A stretch of DNA of 11,477 nucleotides, taken from the NCBI GenBank assembly GCA_025966175.1, contig JAOPVN010000513.1:1-11477 (forward strand), in the 5' to 3' direction. Of the stretch, positions 1 to 5,946 are shown one piece after another. Below the pieces are notes generated by a model that did no database searches, was not told the origin of the DNA, and saw only the letters and a program-made list of their open reading frames with translations. Origin of the DNA: Modestobacter sp. (lineage in GTDB: Bacteria; Actinomycetota; Actinomycetes; Mycobacteriales; Geodermatophilaceae). Each line of letters starts with the position of its first letter. The first letter of the stretch is position 1. A program made the position numbers and the translations under genes.

Positions 1-260
1 TTGTCCACGCCGAGCATCGCCATCGCCGAGCCCGAGAACAGGCCGGTGCGCTCGAGGAGCCCGGTCATCATCACCAGGCCGAACAGGCCGTGCACCACGG
101 GCCTGCCGTACATCGTGCCGCGGGCGAAGACCTTGTCGGTGTGAATCTGATTCCAGTCCCCGGTCAGCATCGCGAAGCTCACCAGGTCGGTCTCGGTCCC
201 GGTCCGTGCCGGTGTGGTGAACACCTGGCCGGGCTCGAGATCGTCGTAGTACAGGGGCAT
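1..260 (-). CDS. MaoC-like acyl-CoA hydratase/dehydratase, 3' end off window
   Basis: Only the first 86 codons are present; the gene runs off the left edge. The translation begins MPLYYDDLEPGQVF and contains MLTGDWNQIHTD, the hydratase-2 motif of the hot-dog MaoC family, with the expected catalytic Asp35 and His40 five residues apart, followed by a GRPVVHGLFGLVMM helix typical of the family. Such enzymes add water to enoyl-CoA, usually giving the (R)-3-hydroxyacyl-CoA, or act on unusual branched or ring-derived enoyl-CoAs. The ATG at 258-260 has a GGAG about 7 bases upstream. It lies downstream of the ABC importer on the same strand but 141 bp away, with its own promoter-like sequence and a palindromic site. 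The family call is firm; the substrate and stereochemistry are unknown, and an intact C-terminus cannot be checked. Confidence 0.88.
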   Translation of the reverse strand, partial: MPLYYDDLEPGQVFTTPARTGTETDLVSFAMLTGDWNQIHTDKVFARGTMYGRPVVHGLFGLVMMTGLLERTGLFSGSAMAMLGVD

Positions 261-322
261 GTGGTCTCCAGGAGTACGCACAGGGACGGTTGTGAGCGCA
301 GCAGGGGCTCGATCCGAATAAG

Positions 323-352
323 ACTTTACTTATGACCTAGGTCAAGTGTCAA
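323..352 (-). promoter_or_regulatory. Putative promoter of the MaoC gene
   Basis: Read on the minus strand there is TTGACA (plus 347-352), an 18-bp spacer and TAAAGT (plus 323-328, 4 of 6 matches to TATAAT). An alternative pair is TTGACC (340-345), a 16-bp spacer and TCTTAT (318-323). Either would start transcription roughly 45-55 bases before the ATG at 260. This AT-rich patch stands out in GC-rich DNA and overlaps the palindrome at 328-349, so binding there should block RNA polymerase. The assignment is by eye only. Confidence 0.5.
328..349. promoter_or_regulatory. Candidate operator, palindrome site A
   Basis: The left arm ACTTATGACC (328-337) and right arm GGTCAAGTGT (340-349) are separated by TA and match as an inverted repeat at 7 of 10 positions. 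The centre, 333-344, is the perfect palindrome TGACCTAGGTCA. The right arm contains GTCAAGTGT, repeated exactly at 5267-5275 and 5359-5367. The site sits inside the putative MaoC promoter, as expected for a repressor site. The binding protein is not known; the PaaX-family protein at 7041-7892 is the local candidate. Confidence 0.6.
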
Positions 353-401
353 ACATACGAGACGAGGTGATGCGCCGGGTCGTCATGGGGTCATGGCGCC
401 G

Positions 402-1160
402 TCAGCGTCCGGTCGTCGAGGCCCGGGTCGCGCCCTCGTCCGTCGACTGGACGACGGCACCGAGGTGCTGGACGGCGACGTCAGGGCTGCGGCGGAACTC
501 GTCGGTGGACCCGTGCCAGACGATCTTCCCGCGGACCAGGCAGCACACGACGTCCGAGGCGGTGACGGCGAGCTTGAGGTTCTGCTCGACCAGGACGGCC
601 GACAGTCCCTCCGCGCGGAGGCCGGCGAGGATGTCCCCGACCGTCTCGACGACCTTGGGTGCCAGCCCGTCGGATGGTTCGTCCAGCAGCAGCACCTTCG
701 GGTTGCCGAGCAACGCCCGTCCGATGGCGAGCATCTCCTGCTCGCCGCCGGACAGTCGGTCCGCCCGGTTGTGCCGGCGTGCGTGCAGCGACGGCAGGGT
801 GTCGTAGACCCGCTCGACGGTCCAGGGGCCGGTCGCCCGGCGCGAGAGGGCGACCCGCAGGTTCTCCTCGACGGTGAGCGAGGTGAACACCCGCCGTCCC
901 TGGGGCACGATCCGCAGGCCGTGCCGGGCGATCTCGTGGGTGGGCAGCGACGTGGTGTCCACGCCGTCCACCGAGATTCGGCCGGCCGTGGGCGACAGCA
1001 TCCCGAGCATCGTGTGCATGAGCGTCGTCTTGCCCATGCCATTGCGACCGAGGACGGCCAGAACCTGACCCTCAGGGACCTCCAGGGACACGCCGTGCAG
1101 GACCTGGGAGTCGCCGTAGCCGCTGCGCAGGTCCTCGACCTGCAAGAGGGGGGGTGTCAT
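402..1160 (-). CDS. livF: LIV-type ABC transporter ATP-binding protein (LivF-like)
   Basis: This 252-aa protein is one of the two cytoplasmic ATPases that power the importer. Visible motifs are Walker A GRNGMGKTT (38-46), Q-loop Gln87 in IVPQGRRVF, the signature LSGGE (136-140), Walker B KVLLLDEP (155-162) and the D-loop SDGL. After Walker B comes LVEQN in place of the usual H-loop histidine; as far as I know this is normal for LivF and separates it from LivG. Its ATG at 1158-1160 overlaps the stop of the preceding ATPase gene by four bases, which points to translational coupling. It is the last gene of the importer run; the MaoC gene follows after 141 bp. The last 20 or so residues are Ser/Thr/Arg-rich and probably disordered. 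The subfamily is certain; the transported substrate is not. Confidence 0.93.
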   Translation of the reverse strand: MTPPLLQVEDLRSGYGDSQVLHGVSLEVPEGQVLAVLGRNGMGKTTLMHTMLGMLSPTAGRISVDGVDTTSLPTHEIARHGLRIVPQGRRVFTSLTVEENLRVALSRRATGPWTVERVYDTLPSLHARRHNRADRLSGGEQEMLAIGRALLGNPKVLLLDEPSDGLAPKVVETVGDILAGLRAEGLSAVLVEQNLKLAVTASDVVCCLVRGKIVWHGSTDEFRRSPDVAVQHLGAVVQSTDEGATRASTTGR

Positions 1161-1939
1161 GCGATGAAGACCTCGTCGTGTCCGCTGCCCAGGTAGACCG
1201 CCTCGACCTGTGCGGAACTGCGGATCTGTTGTGGAGGCCCCTGCTCGAGCAGCCGCCCGGTGGCCAGCACGCTGATCCGGTCGGCCACGGAGAACACGAC
1301 GTCCAGGTCGTGCTCGATCAACAGCACCGTGAGGGTGCGCGGAAGTGCCCGGACCAGGTTCGTGAACTGGTCACTCTCCGACGGGGACATGCCGGCCGTC
1401 GGTTCGTCGAACAGCAGCAGTGCCGGGTTGCCGGCCAGCGCCATCGCCACCTCGAGTTGACGTCGCTCGCCGTGCGAGAGGTCGCCCACGAGATGGTCGG
1501 CGCGCTCGATGAGGCCGACGCGCTCGATCAGCTCCGCGACCTGGTCGGCGATGAGGCCGCGCGCCCTGGTCGGCACCCGCAGGGACATGCCGATGCCCAG
1601 GCAGCGACGCACGGCCAGGGCCACGTTCTCCGCGCACGTCTGGGTGGCGAACAGACTGCTGTGCTGGAACGTCCGTCCGACGCCGGCCCGGGCACGCCGG
1701 TGCTCGCCGGCGCGGGTGACGTCCCGGCCCGACAGCAGCACCCGGCCGCGACTGACCCGCAGCGTGCCGGCGACCAGGTTGAACAGCGTCGTCTTCCCAG
1801 CACCGTTCGGGCCGATCACCGCGTGCCGTTCGCCCGCGGTCACCGTCAGCGTGACGTCGTCGACGGCACGGAAGCCGCCGTAGCTCTTGCCGACCCCCTG
1901 CAGCTGGAGCAGGGGAGCGGTCACCTCACCCGTGCTCAT
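1157..1939 (-). CDS. livG: LIV-type ABC transporter ATP-binding protein (LivG-like)
   Basis: This is the second ATPase of the importer, 260 aa. It has Walker A GPNGAGKTT (43-51), Q-loop Gln92 in GRTFQHSSLF, the degenerate signature LSHGE (154-158) followed by RRQLEVAMAL, Walker B ALLLFDEP (173-180) and H-loop His210 in LLIEHDLDVVF. The longer insertion between Q-loop and signature and the weak signature are usual for LivG, which pairs with LivF as a heterodimer under the permeases. The start MSTGEV at 1939 is chosen because it has a GAGGAG ribosome site about 7 bases upstream and overlaps the permease stop by four bases (ATGA, 1936-1939). The reading frame stays open far upstream to about 2998, but that part lies antiphase inside the permease gene and is composition noise. 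Confidence 0.93.
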   Translation of the reverse strand: MSTGEVTAPLLQLQGVGKSYGGFRAVDDVTLTVTAGERHAVIGPNGAGKTTLFNLVAGTLRVSRGRVLLSGRDVTRAGEHRRARAGVGRTFQHSSLFATQTCAENVALAVRRCLGIGMSLRVPTRARGLIADQVAELIERVGLIERADHLVGDLSHGERRQLEVAMALAGNPALLLFDEPTAGMSPSESDQFTNLVRALPRTLTVLLIEHDLDVVFSVADRISVLATGRLLEQGPPQQIRSSAQVEAVYLGSGHDEVFIA

Positions 1940-2973
1940 GTTCTGGCTCCTCGCCGGATGCGCATGCGTACGGTGCCGGCCAGGCCGGCCAGCCCCGACG
2001 GCAGGAAGTACACGACTGCCACGAACAACAAGCCCTCGACCAGCAGCCACGTCTCCCCGAGCCAGGAAGAGGTGAAGGAGCGCAGGAAGACCATTCCGAC
2101 CGCGCCGACCAGTGCTCCGGGGAGGGAGCGGGCGCCGCCCACCAGGACCATCACGAGGAGCAGGACCGAGATGTCGGGCGTGAGGGCGGTCGGGGCCACC
2201 AGCGTGTCCTTCTGCACCAGCAGGGCCCCGCCCACGGCGGTCAGGGCCCCGGACAGCACCACCGCGCAGAGCCGAATGGTGATCACCGAGTAGCCGATCG
2301 CGGCCATCCGGTCGGGGTTGTCGCGCACACCGGTCAGCGCCTGGCCGAACGGCGACCGGACCACCAGCGAGAGGAGGGCGTAACCGGCGACGACGACGGC
2401 CAGCACGTACCAGTAGACGGACACCACGGGTGGCATGCCCGAGGCCGAGAGCAGCGGGATGGTCGGTGCCGGGACGCTCAGCCCGTTGTCGCCCCCGGTG
2501 AAGGAGGACTGGATGGCGACCTGCCGGACGATCTCGGCGAAGGCCAGCGTCAGCATCAGGAAGAAGATCCCGTGCGTCCGCAGGGACAGCGCTCCGACGA
2601 CCGCCGCGGCCGCCGCACCCACCGCCGCGGCCACCACCAGACCGGCGAGTGCGTTGTCGGTGCTGTGCACAGCCAGCAGCCCGGCCGAGTAGCTGCCCAG
2701 GCCGAGGAAGGCTGCGTGCCCGAGGGACGGCAGCCCGGTCAGGCCGATGAGCAGTGCCAGTGCCATCGCCATGAGCCCGTAGGTCAGGCCGAGGGTCAGC
2801 ACGTCGAGGGAGTACGCGTCCAGCCAGTAGGGCGCCGAACCCACGAGCAGCACGACGAGGGCGGACACGATCAGCGGCCGCGCCGCTCGCCACCGCGGGT
2901 CCCCGGTCGGGACCCGCAGCGGGGGACTGTTCTCCGGCGCCTGCACGGCATCCGTCGGGACGGTACTGGTCAT
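1936..2973 (-). CDS. livM: LIV-type ABC transporter permease (LivM-like)
   Basis: This inner-membrane permease has 345 aa. A Pro/Thr-rich cytoplasmic N-terminus of about 30 residues is followed by many hydrophobic segments. Family hallmarks are SLGHAAFLGLGSY (83-95), the TGGDNGLS loop (159-166) and the coupling-helix sequence RDNPDRMAAIGY (217-228) that contacts the ATPases. It should form a heterodimer with the LivH-like protein and pass substrate handed over by the lipoprotein receptor. Its ATG overlaps the LivH stop and its own stop overlaps the LivG start, each by ATGA, so all four core subunits are probably made at matched levels. The length is normal for LivM. The ribosome site before 2973 is weak (AGGT), consistent with reliance on coupling. 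HAAT permeases carry aromatic and dicarboxylic acids as well as branched amino acids, so the symbol describes family, not substrate. Confidence 0.93.
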   Translation of the reverse strand: MTSTVPTDAVQAPENSPPLRVPTGDPRWRAARPLIVSALVVLLVGSAPYWLDAYSLDVLTLGLTYGLMAMALALLIGLTGLPSLGHAAFLGLGSYSAGLLAVHSTDNALAGLVVAAAVGAAAAAVVGALSLRTHGIFFLMLTLAFAEIVRQVAIQSSFTGGDNGLSVPAPTIPLLSASGMPPVVSVYWYVLAVVVAGYALLSLVVRSPFGQALTGVRDNPDRMAAIGYSVITIRLCAVVLSGALTAVGGALLVQKDTLVAPTALTPDISVLLLVMVLVGGARSLPGALVGAVGMVFLRSFTSSWLGETWLLVEGLLFVAVVYFLPSGLAGLAGTVRMRIRRGART

Positions 2974-3857
2974 GCGACGGACCTGCCGAACAGGCCACCA
3001 GGACGAACGAGGAGCACCAGCACCATCACGCCGAACAACGCGTAGGCGGCCAGCCCGGGGAACAGCGACACCCCGAGGGTCTGGACCTGTCCGATGAGCA
3101 GGGCACCGATCACGGCGCCCTTGATCGAGCCCAGGCCGCCGATGACGACCACGATCAGGGCGAGCACCAGGACCTCGGTGTCCACCCCGGGGCGGAGGTT
3201 GAGCAACGGCGCGCCGAGGACACCGGCGAAGGCGGCCAGGGAGGCGCCGACCATCACCACGGCGGCCCGGACCCGTCCGACGTTGACCCCCATGGCGGCC
3301 ACCATCTGCGGGTCGTCCACGGTGGCCCGGGCCAGGCTGCCGGCCCGGGTGCGCTCGAACACCACGTAGGTCAGCACCGCGACGATCGCGCTGACGGCGA
3401 TGACCACCAGCCGGTAGAGCGGGTACGACTCGCCGACCAGGGAGACCGATCGCCCCAGCTGGGGTGGGACCGAGAGGGTCTGGAACCCCCGGCCGGCGAG
3501 CAGCATGAACACCTCGGCCACCACGATGCCGAGGCCCAGGGTCAGCAGCGCCTGGTCCAGGTGCCCCCGTCCGGCCAGCGGCCGGACGGCGACGCCCAGA
3601 CCCAGTCCGGCGATCGCGCCGACGCCCAGGACGAGAACGGCGACCAGGAGATAGTCCATCAGCGAGACCGGGCCGGTCCCCAGCACGAGGAACGCCCCGT
3701 AGCCCCCGGCCATGTACAGCGCGCCATGCCCCAGGTTCAGCATGTCGACGAGACCGAAGATCATGGTCAGGCCGACGGCGAGCAGGAAGAGCAGCCCGCC
3801 GATCGCCACGCCGTCCACGATGTTCACCAGCAGACCGGCATCGAGCCAGTCGGACAT
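2970..3857 (-). CDS. livH: LIV-type ABC transporter permease (LivH-like)
   Basis: This 295-aa integral membrane permease is the partner of the LivM-like subunit. Visible features are an N-terminal hydrophobic helix pair, the conserved NLGHGALYMAGGYGAF (41-56), a cytoplasmic coupling segment RATVDDPQMVAAMGVNVGRV (177-196), and VIGGLGSIKGAVIGALLIG (238-256), typical of LivH. Length is normal for the family. The ATG at 3857 is preceded by a textbook AGGAGG (plus 3863-3868) five bases away, the strongest ribosome site in this operon. It follows the receptor gene by 43 bp, a gap holding a small hairpin, and overlaps the next permease gene by four bases. The gene order receptor-permease-permease-ATPase-ATPase is the classic HAAT arrangement and indicates a complete importer. 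Confidence 0.94.
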   Translation of the reverse strand: MSDWLDAGLLVNIVDGVAIGGLLFLLAVGLTMIFGLVDMLNLGHGALYMAGGYGAFLVLGTGPVSLMDYLLVAVLVLGVGAIAGLGLGVAVRPLAGRGHLDQALLTLGLGIVVAEVFMLLAGRGFQTLSVPPQLGRSVSLVGESYPLYRLVVIAVSAIVAVLTYVVFERTRAGSLARATVDDPQMVAAMGVNVGRVRAAVVMVGASLAAFAGVLGAPLLNLRPGVDTEVLVLALIVVVIGGLGSIKGAVIGALLIGQVQTLGVSLFPGLAAYALFGVMVLVLLVRPGGLFGRSVA

Positions 3858-3877
3858 CCGTGCCTCCTACCAGGTCG

Positions 3878-3891
3878 CCGACCGGGGTCGG
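3878..3891. other. Small intercistronic hairpin between receptor and permease genes
   Basis: CCGAC (3878-3882) and GTCGG (3887-3891) can form a 5-bp stem with a CGGG tetraloop in the 43-bp gap after the receptor stop. It has no U-tract in either direction. Stem-loops at this position in ABC operons often protect the receptor mRNA or reduce read-through, allowing more receptor than permease to be made; that role here is inference. Confidence 0.3.
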
Positions 3892-3900
3892 GACGGTGTC

Positions 3901-5133
3901 TCAAGCGGACGGCTGGTCGACGACCTCGTCGGCGGGAACGGTGGCGATGACCGTGTTCACGTAGCTGTCGCCGTCTTTCTGGAGTTCCCGCACGTACCAG
4001 GACTGGGTGGGGTTGTGGCTGTCCGGGTCGACGACAAAGTCGCCGCGCGGGCTGGCGATGGTGCCTGCATTGGGGAAGGCGGCGGCCAGCGTCTCTGCCG
4101 TGATGGTGCCGTCGACGGTCGCGGCCGCCTGGTCGATGAGCTGCATGGCGTCCCAGGTCTGCACCGCGATGATGGAGGGCAGCAGGTCGTACTTCTTCTT
4201 CCACAGGTCGACGAACTCGGCGTTGGCGTCGTTGTCCAGGGCGGGGGAGTAGAGCCCGACGGTCATCACGCCCACAGCGGCGTCCCCGATGGCGGGCAGC
4301 ACGTCCTCGTCGGTGAGGTTCTGTGCGCCCAGCAGGGGAAACTTGTCCTTGTAGCCGAACTCGTCCCAGTTCTTCACGAAGGTGATGGCCTCACCACCGG
4401 CGTAGAAGGCGTAGACGAAGGACGCCTCGGCCGGGATCTCGGCGAGGTAGGGCTGGAAGTTCTGCGTCTTGCCGAACGGCGTCATGATTTGGGCGAGCGG
4501 GTCCGAACCCCCGGCGGCCTTGTATCCGGCGAGGAAGCCGGCAAGGACCTCCGTGCCGCCGGAGTAGTCGGCACCCATGAGGACGGCGCCGGTCTTGCCC
4601 AGGTGCTCAGCGGCGTAGACGCCGGCGGAGTAGCCGAGCTGGTTGGTGCTGAACGCGGTACGCCAGACGTAGGGGGACACCTCGCCGGCCGTGATGGCGT
4701 TGGCGCCGGCGTTGGCGATCACGATGGGGACCTGCGAGGTGGCGGCCTCCTCGGCGAGGGTCACGCCCTCGGGGGAGGAGACGATCCCGGTGATGACGTC
4801 CACGTCCTCGCGACCGATGAGCTCCTTGGCCCGCTGCTTGGCGGTCTCCGGGTTGCCGGCGCTGTCGGCGGTGACGATCTCGGCCGGGCGTCCGCCCAGC
4901 TCGTCCCCGTGCTGGGCCATGTAGAGGTCCACGGCCTTCTGCATCTCTCCGCCGATTGGGCTGTAGACACCCGTCTGCGGGATGAGCAGCCCGACCTTCA
5001 TCGAGTCCGCGGCCCCATCGGCGCTGCTGTCGTCGGCCGGGCCGGCCGCAGAACCCCCGCAGGCAGTGAGCGCCAGGGCCAGCGCGCCGGCGCCCGCCCT
5101 GAGGAGGAACGCCGAGCGACGGTGCTGCGACAT
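3901..5133 (-). CDS. livK: LIV-type ABC transporter substrate-binding lipoprotein
   Basis: This 410-aa extracytoplasmic receptor captures the substrate and delivers it to the permeases. The start MSQHRRS at 5133 is preceded by AAAGGA about 8 bases upstream. A twin-basic N-terminus and hydrophobic core end in the lipobox LTAC with Cys25, so it should be lipid-anchored. A linker rich in Gly, Ala, Ser and Asp (26-44) precedes a type I periplasmic-binding fold (Peripla_BP_6) starting MKVGLLIPQTGVYSPIGG, then DVITGIVSSPEGVTLAEEA and VPIVIANAGANAI. The open frame extends upstream to about 5346, but that crosses the promoter and lacks a ribosome site. It leads the importer operon and is divergent from the thioesterase gene. 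Peripla_BP_6 receptors bind branched amino acids, amides, urea or aromatic acids; the neighbouring CoA-thioester enzymes suggest an organic acid, which is inference. Confidence 0.92.
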   Translation of the reverse strand: MSQHRRSAFLLRAGAGALALALTACGGSAAGPADDSSADGAADSMKVGLLIPQTGVYSPIGGEMQKAVDLYMAQHGDELGGRPAEIVTADSAGNPETAKQRAKELIGREDVDVITGIVSSPEGVTLAEEAATSQVPIVIANAGANAITAGEVSPYVWRTAFSTNQLGYSAGVYAAEHLGKTGAVLMGADYSGGTEVLAGFLAGYKAAGGSDPLAQIMTPFGKTQNFQPYLAEIPAEASFVYAFYAGGEAITFVKNWDEFGYKDKFPLLGAQNLTDEDVLPAIGDAAVGVMTVGLYSPALDNDANAEFVDLWKKKYDLLPSIIAVQTWDAMQLIDQAAATVDGTITAETLAAAFPNAGTIASPRGDFVVDPDSHNPTQSWYVRELQKDGDSYVNTVIATVPADEVVDQPSA

Positions 5134-5241
5134 GCCGTGGTCCTTTCGACAGTGGCTCCGCGGGAAGAGCGACGGAGCAGCAGAGAAACGTTGCGCGGGG
5201 GCCGGGTGCTGAACGCCGGGTGTGAGCCCCGTCATGAACGA

Positions 5242-5271
5242 ATTAGACGGCCGACCTGACTCGTACGTCAA
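5242..5271 (-). promoter_or_regulatory. Promoter of the ABC importer operon
   Basis: On the minus strand TTGACG (plus 5266-5271) is followed by an 18-bp spacer and TCTAAT (plus 5242-5247), 5 of 6 matches to each sigma-70-type hexamer. Transcription would start near 5235, giving a leader of about 100 bases before the receptor ATG at 5133. The -35 box lies inside the repeated GTCAAGTGT element (5267-5275). This is the best promoter match I see in the window. Confidence 0.6.
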
Positions 5272-5275
5272 GTGT
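5254..5275. promoter_or_regulatory. Candidate operator, degenerate site C
   Basis: GTCAAGTGT at 5267-5275 is identical to the right half of sites A and B. Its left half is poor: TGAC (5257-5260) and GTCA (5267-5270) form an inverted pair spaced 6 bases apart instead of 4. It overlaps the -35 box of the importer promoter. It may be a weak or half site of the same regulator, possibly helped by site B about 90 bp away. Confidence 0.45.
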
Positions 5276-5278
5276 TTT

Positions 5279-5310
5279 GGATGCGCCTCGATCGGGCCAT
5301 CGGATGCGCC
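5279..5310. repeat. Short direct repeat GGATGCGCC
   Basis: GGATGCGCC occurs at 5279-5287 and again at 5302-5310, 23 bases start to start, about two helical turns. It lies between sites C and B in the divergent promoter region. It could be a paired site for a second regulator or chance in GC-rich DNA; nothing else supports either reading. Confidence 0.3.
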
Positions 5311-5345
5311 CCTCGGCGCCCTTGACTTCGATGGAAGGTGGATCA

Positions 5346-5367
5346 ACTCTTGAGTAAAGTCAAGTGT
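5346..5367. promoter_or_regulatory. Candidate operator, palindrome site B
   Basis: The left arm ACTCTTGAGT (5346-5355) and right arm AGTCAAGTGT (5358-5367) are separated by AA and match as an inverted repeat at 8 of 10 positions, the best of the set. Spacing is the same 10-2-10 as site A. It ends 8 bases before the thioesterase ribosome site, so a bound protein would cover the transcription start or the -10 (TAAAGT at 5355-5360 is a possible -10, but I see no good -35). Confidence 0.65.
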
Positions 5368-5375
5368 GCAACGTC

Positions 5376-5381
5376 AAGGAG
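5376..5381 (+). promoter_or_regulatory. Ribosome binding site that sets the thioesterase start
   Basis: AAGGAG lies five bases before the ATG at 5387. The frame also has a GTG at 5366, but that codon overlaps the palindrome, has no Shine-Dalgarno sequence and would put this site inside the coding region. The ATG is therefore preferred. Confidence 0.75.
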
Positions 5382-5386
5382 TGCCG

Positions 5387-5812
5387 ATGTCGCAGCAGGT
5401 CACGAGGACGTCCCATCGAGTTGGGATGATGGACGTCGACCTCGTGCAGATCCACTTCGCGAGCTACATGTCCTGGGTGGACGACGCGTTCAGCGCCCTG
5501 CTGGAGGACCTCGAGCACCCGCTCCAGGACCTCCTCGCCAGCGGCTGGGGCACCCCCGTGGTGGACCTGCACTGCTCCTACCGGTCCCCGGTCGGGCTCG
5601 GTGACCGGCTGGCCGTGTCCACGTGGGTGGAGCGGGCGGGCACCTCGAGCTTCACGGTTCGCCACGAGTTCAGCTGTGCCGGGCGCACCGCGGCCGTGGT
5701 CGATGTGAAGCACGTGTGGATCACCACGGAGGGCGGCTCTCCTCTGCCGCGTCCCCTGCCGCCGTGGTTGCTCGAAGCCGCTGGGGCGAGGGCTCTCCCT
5801 GCCGGCGCCTGA
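5387..5812 (+). CDS. Hot-dog acyl-CoA thioesterase (4HBT-like)
   Basis: A small 141-aa cytoplasmic protein of the 4-hydroxybenzoyl-CoA thioesterase type. Near the N-terminus it has MMDVDLVQIHFASYMSWVDDAF (14-35), matching the family pattern of an Asp loop, an aromatic/Tyr and the long hot-dog helix; Asp16 or Asp18 would be the catalytic acid. Strand-like segments follow, including HCSYRSPVGLGDRLAVSTWV and SFTVRHEFSCAG, as expected for a single hot-dog domain. The stretch from the Asp to Tyr27 is about one residue shorter than in YbgC or FcbC as I recall them, so the exact catalytic alignment is uncertain. It would hydrolyse a short, branched or aromatic acyl-CoA. It is divergent from the importer operon, shares its regulatory region and ends in a hairpin-rich convergent gap. 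A CoA-recycling or overflow role beside an organic-acid importer is plausible but inferred. Confidence 0.82.
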   Translation: MSQQVTRTSHRVGMMDVDLVQIHFASYMSWVDDAFSALLEDLEHPLQDLLASGWGTPVVDLHCSYRSPVGLGDRLAVSTWVERAGTSSFTVRHEFSCAGRTAAVVDVKHVWITTEGGSPLPRPLPPWLLEAAGARALPAGA

Positions 5813-5816
5813 CACC

Positions 5817-5838
5817 CGCCGCCGTCGGGTAGGCGGCG
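5817..5838. terminator. Hairpin just after the thioesterase stop
   Basis: CGCCGCC (5817-5823) and GGCGGCG (5832-5838) form a perfect 7-bp GC stem with an 8-base loop, beginning 5 bases after the TGA. There is no T-tract, as is common for actinobacterial terminators. It fits transcription end for the plus-strand gene. Confidence 0.4.
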
Positions 5839-5870
5839 CGGCGCCGGACGATGGTCGGATCGCACGCCCA

Positions 5871-5896
5871 CCGACCGCCTGTCGACGGACGGTCGG
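5871..5896. terminator. Strong hairpin between convergent genes
   Basis: CCGACCG (5871-5877) pairs perfectly with CGGTCGG (5890-5896); two further C-G pairs inside (5878-5879 with 5887-5888) extend it to 9 bp with one bulged A and a 7-base loop. It lies 50 bases past the dehydrogenase stop on the minus strand and about 60 past the thioesterase stop on the plus strand, so it may end both transcripts. No T-tract is present. Confidence 0.45.
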
Positions 5897-5946
5897 CGTC
5901 GCCGTGGCCGGGCGATCTCGCAGCCAGTGACCGGGCGGCGGGTGGA

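Noticed and set aside
372..399. Inverted repeat GCGCC/GGCGC after the LivF stop as a terminator
   Set aside because: Only 5-bp arms with an 18-base loop and no T-tract; too weak to call.
1154..2293. Open frame of 379 codons on the plus strand across the LivG and LivM genes
   Set aside because: No recognisable domain, and it spans two clearly coding, overlapping genes on the minus strand.
3712..5259. Long open frame (515 codons) on the plus strand opposite the receptor gene
   Set aside because: Gly/Val/Arg-rich without domains; the receptor on the other strand has a lipobox, binding-protein fold and ribosome site.
5134..5346. N-terminal extension of the receptor protein to a start at 5346
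   Set aside because: It would place the promoter and operators inside coding sequence and bury the lipoprotein signal peptide; the start at 5133 has a ribosome site and a normal signal peptide.
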